DNA from: Dehalococcoidia bacterium UBA5627
Lineage (GTDB): Bacteria; Chloroflexota; Dehalococcoidia; Dehalococcoidales; UBA5627
Assembly (NCBI GenBank): GCA_002421585.1
Contig: DIKD01000099.1
Span: 6,224-14,782, forward strand
Length of the DNA stretch: 8,559 nucleotides
Reading direction: 5' to 3'
Below are positions 6,012-8,559 of this stretch, in pieces (the stretch's first letter is position 1; every line of letters starts with the position of its first letter). The translations under genes were made by a program, and so were the position numbers. The notes under the pieces were generated by a model, which searched no databases, was not told where the DNA came from, and saw only the letters and a list, made by a program, of their open reading frames with translations.

Positions 6012-6017
6012 AGGAGG
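6012..6017 (+). promoter_or_regulatory. Shine-Dalgarno marking the true infC start
   Basis: AGGAGG is 11 nt before ATA (6029) and 14 nt before ATT (6032). It is far from the first standard in-frame start codon (TTG at 6104), so it supports a non-canonical initiation codon. Confidence 0.75.
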
Positions 6018-6028
6018 GATATAAAGAC

Positions 6029-6595
6029 ATAATTAAAGAGTTACGAGTAAACGAAAAGATTAAGTGCAAAGAAGTCCGTCTTGTAGGCGAGAAGGGCGAA
6101 CAATTGGGAATAATGCCTTTATATCAGGCGCGCGAGTTTGCCAAAAAACAGGGTTTGGATCTTGTTGAAGTAGCGCCGATGGCAGTTCCCCCTGTTTGCC
6201 GTCTTATGGATTATGGTAAATTTAAGTATCAACAGACCAGAAAAGAGCGAGAGACCAAAAAGACACAGAAACTTTCGTTGTTAAGGGAAGTTAGGCTTCG
6301 TCCGAAAATCGGCGACCATGACTTCGAGGCGAAAGCCAGGGCAGCAAAAAGGCTTTTAGAGGGTGGAGATAAGGTTAAATTAACCATAATGTTTCGCGGA
6401 CGTGAAAATGCTCATCCTGAATTAGGTTTAGGGTTGCTTGAAAAAATGTCTGATTCCCTGAAAGAAATCGCCTCTATCGAGAGGCAGCCGATTAAAGAAG
6501 GGGCTAGATTACATTTAATATTAGTGCCGCAGCCATCGGCAATAAAAACTAAAGTAAAGGAAGAAGAAAAACAGGAAGAAGATGCCAAAACTTAA
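6029..6595 (+). CDS. infC: Translation initiation factor IF-3, rare start codon
   Basis: IF-3 binds the 30S subunit, prevents early 50S joining and checks the start codon and initiator tRNA. The frame encodes IKELRVNEKI then VRLVGEKGEQLGIMP, the standard N-terminus. Counting from ATT at 6032, the signature RLMDYGKFKY is at 57-66, and the C-terminal domain includes RPKIGDHDF and MFRGREN. Between the in-frame stop TGA (5981-5983) and 6104 there is no ATG, GTG or TTG. Starting at TTG 6104 would delete 24 conserved residues. Initiation must be at ATA (6029, used here, 188 residues) or ATT (6032, 187 residues). E. coli infC uses AUU, allowing IF-3 to repress its own translation; the same control is inferred here. 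The acidic, lysine-rich tail overlaps rpmI by 14 nt. Confidence 0.94.
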   Translation: MIKELRVNEKIKCKEVRLVGEKGEQLGIMPLYQAREFAKKQGLDLVEVAPMAVPPVCRLMDYGKFKYQQTRKERETKKTQKLSLLREVRLRPKIGDHDFEAKARAAKRLLEGGDKVKLTIMFRGRENAHPELGLGLLEKMSDSLKEIASIERQPIKEGARLHLILVPQPSAIKTKVKEEEKQEEDAKT

Positions 6596-6782
6596 AACAC
6601 ACAAGGGAGCAAAAACCAGATTTCATATCACGGGTAGTGGAAAGATTATGCGCACCAAGGGCATGAAAAGCCATCTTCGCCGTAATAAATCTCGCAGAGT
6701 CAAGATGCAGTTTGATGAAACTATTCCTCTGCATCCAAGTGATAAAAAAAGAATTAAAAGGCTTATCCCTTACGGGGTATAG
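6582..6782 (+). CDS. rpmI: Ribosomal protein bL35
   Basis: The 66-residue basic protein is a component of the 50S subunit. It begins MPKLKTHKGAKTRF, contains TGSGKI (17-22) and KSHLRRNKS (29-37), and ends KRIKRLIPY, all typical of bL35 at its usual length. The ATG lies within the last codons of infC in a different frame (14-nt overlap), with AGGA 5 nt before it inside infC. This overlap suggests translational coupling, so IF-3 autoregulation could also affect L35 and L20. Confidence 0.96.
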   Translation: MPKLKTHKGAKTRFHITGSGKIMRTKGMKSHLRRNKSRRVKMQFDETIPLHPSDKKRIKRLIPYGV

Positions 6783-6800
6783 TTAGATAGGAGTAATACT

Positions 6801-7151
6801 TTGCCAAGAGTAAAAACGGGTGTAACTGCACATAAAAGACATAAAAAAGTGCTTGCGCTTACCAAGGGTCACAGGGCGAGTTATCATTCTCTTTACAAGC
6901 GTGCGCATGAATCGATGATGCATTCATTAAGGTATGCATACATTCATCGCAAAGACCGTAAGGGTGATATGAGAAAGCTCTGGATTATACGTATCAATGC
7001 AGCGAGCAGAGCATATGGTATAACCTATAGCCAGTTAATAAATGGATTAAAAACTTCCGGAATAGAAATTAATCGTAAAATGCTGGCTGATATGGCTGTT
7101 AACGAGCCGGAAAACTTTGAAAAACTGGTTAAGCTGGGACAGGCATCTTAA
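6801..7151 (+). CDS. rplT: Ribosomal protein bL20
   Basis: The 116-residue protein is an early-assembly 23S rRNA-binding protein of the 50S subunit. MPRVKTGVTAHKRHKKVL opens the extended basic tail. RKLWIIRINAASRAYGITYS and FINGLK-like INGLKTSGIEINRKMLADMA are family blocks. The start is TTG at 6801, supported by AGGAG (6789-6793) with 7-nt spacing and the conserved MPRVK. It lies 18 nt after rpmI and is the last gene of the operon. In E. coli L20 represses rpmI-rplT translation through an infC-region pseudoknot; I see no comparable structure here by eye. Confidence 0.97.
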   Translation: MPRVKTGVTAHKRHKKVLALTKGHRASYHSLYKRAHESMMHSLRYAYIHRKDRKGDMRKLWIIRINAASRAYGITYSQLINGLKTSGIEINRKMLADMAVNEPENFEKLVKLGQAS

Positions 7152-7173
7152 TAACGTAAATATTTAATCAATA

Positions 7174-7209
7174 AAAAGACACCCTCGCTTTTTGCCGAGG
7201 GTGTCTTTT
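7174..7209. terminator. Bidirectional intrinsic terminator
   Basis: A perfect 14-bp stem (7174-7187 with 7196-7209) surrounds an 8-nt loop. It has T residues on the + strand side and, on the opposite strand, TTTTT from the A run at 7173-7177. It sits between rplT and the convergent minus-strand gene and can end both. Confidence 0.93.
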
Positions 7210-7231
7210 GTTATCCCGTTATTTGGTTATA

Positions 7232-8559
7232 TTAAAGGTCCATAACGGCTTTTAATTCGTTATCGGACACATTTTCGATTCGGAAACCAAGATTGCGCAC
7301 CAGATTAATCATTTTGATATTATCTTTATGAATGATTCCGTAAATAGATTTGAGGTTCTTTTCTCTCCCAATACCGATTAACATATCGGTCAGTTTATGC
7401 CCAAGCCAGATATCTTGGAATTCATCGGCAATAACGGTAGCAAACTCGCCGAGTTCTTTCCCCGATTCAATTATCAAACGGCTTACTCCAACCAGGCGTT
7501 TTTTGCCGGAAGCATTATATTCAGCCACCATTGCCATTTCTCTGTCATAGTCTATATTGCAGAAACGGCTGAGCATATCATGAGTGAACTCGTTGATAGG
7601 GTGGAAAAATCTAAAGCTCTTGGATTGGGGAGATAGTCCGTCAAGCAGCGCATGTTCCAACGGCTCATCTTCAGGGCGAATCGGACGAAGTAAAACCTGC
7701 TTCCCGTCGTGACATGTCCAATTTTGGATATAACGGGTCGGATATGGGGTAATAATAAGATGAGATGATTCCGGTATACCTTTCTTGATAACTTCAGAAT
7801 CCAGCACAATTCGAGCGTCAAGTGCAATAACCTTATCCTCGCTTATAACCAGGGGGTTGATATCAAGCTCCGCAATTTCCGGGAAGTCTACTATCATATT
7901 GGAAACCCTGATAAGGGTTTCATCAATCAACTTCAGGTCAACCGGCGGTTTACTTCTGAAACCTTTAGACAAAGCCGAATATAATTTTGTTCTCTCCACC
8001 AGTCTTCTTGCCAGCACCTGATTTAGCGGGGGTAATCCGATTGCAATATCTTTGTGATACTCCGCTTCAATACCGCCCTGTCCGAAGATTATGCCAGGAC
8101 CCAGAGTGGCGTCCTTTTTACTTCCGATAATAAGCTCGTAGTCGTATTTGCCGACCATCTTCTGCACAGTAACGCCTTCAATCTTAGCCTTAGGTGCGTT
8201 CTGTTTAACGGTTTCCATCATATTTGCATACGCTTGCTGCAGTTGTTGCGGAGTTTTAATATTTAAAGCTACGCCTCCGACATCGGATTTATGTGAGATA
8301 TCCGGGGATTGTATTTTCATAACTATCGGATATCCCACCGAATCTGCCGTAGCCACTGCCAGTTCAACATCTTTAGCAAAGAACGGATAGCTTACACCGA
8401 TGCGATAGGTATTGAGGAATTTTTTAGAGTCCTCTTCACTTAATAACGTTTCGCCCTTATGTACGGCATTATTAATAATTGTCTTCAAATGGTTTTTTGC
8501 TATACCGGTGTCAAATGGAATATCCTCCGGAACCTGATAAAGGCTTTCCAGATTGCGAG
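7232..8559 (-). CDS. ATP-grasp/GNAT acyl-CoA synthetase-like protein, 5' end outside window
   Basis: The reading frame stays open to the window edge, so the N-terminal half is missing; the TTG at 8488 is an internal Leu codon in a conserved linker (LYQVPEDIPFDTG lies before it). Counting from that codon, residues about 15-240 form the ATP-grasp domain (beta-subunit type) of ADP-forming acyl-CoA synthetases. HKSDVGGV is at 66-73, FGQGGIEAEYHKD at 135-147, and ELDINPLV at 207-214. Residues about 262-405 are a GNAT acetyltransferase domain, starting QVLLRPIRPED, with WLGHKL (361-366) at the acetyl-CoA loop. This order matches the Pat/YfiQ-type protein acetyltransferases and related acyl-CoA synthetases of about 900 residues, which also carry CoA-binding and CoA-ligase domains. 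Whether it makes acyl-CoA/ATP, acetylates lysines, or both, cannot be decided here, because the synthetase catalytic histidine would be in the missing part. Confidence 0.88.
   Translation of the reverse strand, partial: RNLESLYQVPEDIPFDTGIAKNHLKTIINNAVHKGETLLSEEDSKKFLNTYRIGVSYPFFAKDVELAVATADSVGYPIVMKIQSPDISHKSDVGGVALNIKTPQQLQQAYANMMETVKQNAPKAKIEGVTVQKMVGKYDYELIIGSKKDATLGPGIIFGQGGIEAEYHKDIAIGLPPLNQVLARRLVERTKLYSALSKGFRSKPPVDLKLIDETLIRVSNMIVDFPEIAELDINPLVISEDKVIALDARIVLDSEVIKKGIPESSHLIITPYPTRYIQNWTCHDGKQVLLRPIRPEDEPLEHALLDGLSPQSKSFRFFHPINEFTHDMLSRFCNIDYDREMAMVAEYNASGKKRLVGVSRLIIESGKELGEFATVIADEFQDIWLGHKLTDMLIGIGREKNLKSIYGIIHKDNIKMINLVRNLGFRIENVSDNELKAVMDL

Noticed and set aside
5990..6028. L20-type autoregulatory leader before infC
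   Set aside because: Only about 33 nt separate the likely transcription start and the start codon, and no stable structure is visible.
6104..6106. TTG as the infC start
   Set aside because: It would remove conserved IF-3 residues and has no Shine-Dalgarno at a useful distance, while AGGAGG lies far upstream.
7350..8390. Several short plus-strand frames opposite the ATP-grasp/GNAT gene
   Set aside because: The minus-strand frame carries clear domain motifs throughout; the others are shadows.
8486..8488. TTG as the start of the minus-strand gene
   Set aside because: The frame continues without a stop to the window edge and encodes the conserved PEDIPFD linker; no Shine-Dalgarno precedes the TTG.

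Overview
The window is about 8.6 kb of an ordinary, gene-dense bacterial chromosome of moderate GC, and no mobile element, CRISPR array or phage gene is visible. The gene set (a lemA-htpX pair, a TGS-less threonyl-tRNA synthetase next to infC-rpmI-rplT, and an ATP-grasp/GNAT acyl-CoA synthetase-like protein) fits an anaerobic bacterium of the Chloroflexota/Dehalococcoidia kind. That placement is inference from family resemblance only; no marker for it can be scored here.

Layout. Positions 13-1792 carry lemA and htpX, tightly spaced and closed by a clear Rho-independent terminator (1821-1853). A tRNA-Leu(UAG) gene with encoded CCA follows (1948-2032). After a 211-bp intergenic region with direct repeats, a dyad and promoter-like elements comes the least familiar gene: a 585-residue, alanine-rich, predicted all-helical protein with a single C-terminal membrane anchor (2244-4001). 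Its middle is built from a 152-residue tandem duplication, each copy containing two 50-residue sub-repeats. A second intergenic region (4002-4230) holds a strong extended -10 promoter that points directly into an intrinsic terminator, then a second possible promoter for thrS.

Positions 4231-7151 are a translation block: thrS, then infC-rpmI-rplT with its own promoter (5960-5989). infC has no ATG/GTG/TTG at the biologically correct position and must start at a rare AUA or AUU codon, which recalls the AUU start of E. coli infC. infC and rpmI overlap by 14 nt. A near-perfect bidirectional terminator (7174-7209) separates this block from a convergent minus-strand gene (7232 to beyond 8559) encoding the ATP-grasp and GNAT portions of a Pat/acyl-CoA synthetase-like protein; its N-terminal half lies outside the window.

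How the genes fit together: lemA/htpX is a membrane protein quality-control pair. thrS, infC, rpmI and rplT serve translation. The GNAT fusion belongs to acyl-CoA energy metabolism or protein acetylation. The long coiled-coil tail-anchored protein stands alone between its own regulatory region and terminator, and is the best candidate for undescribed biology here.
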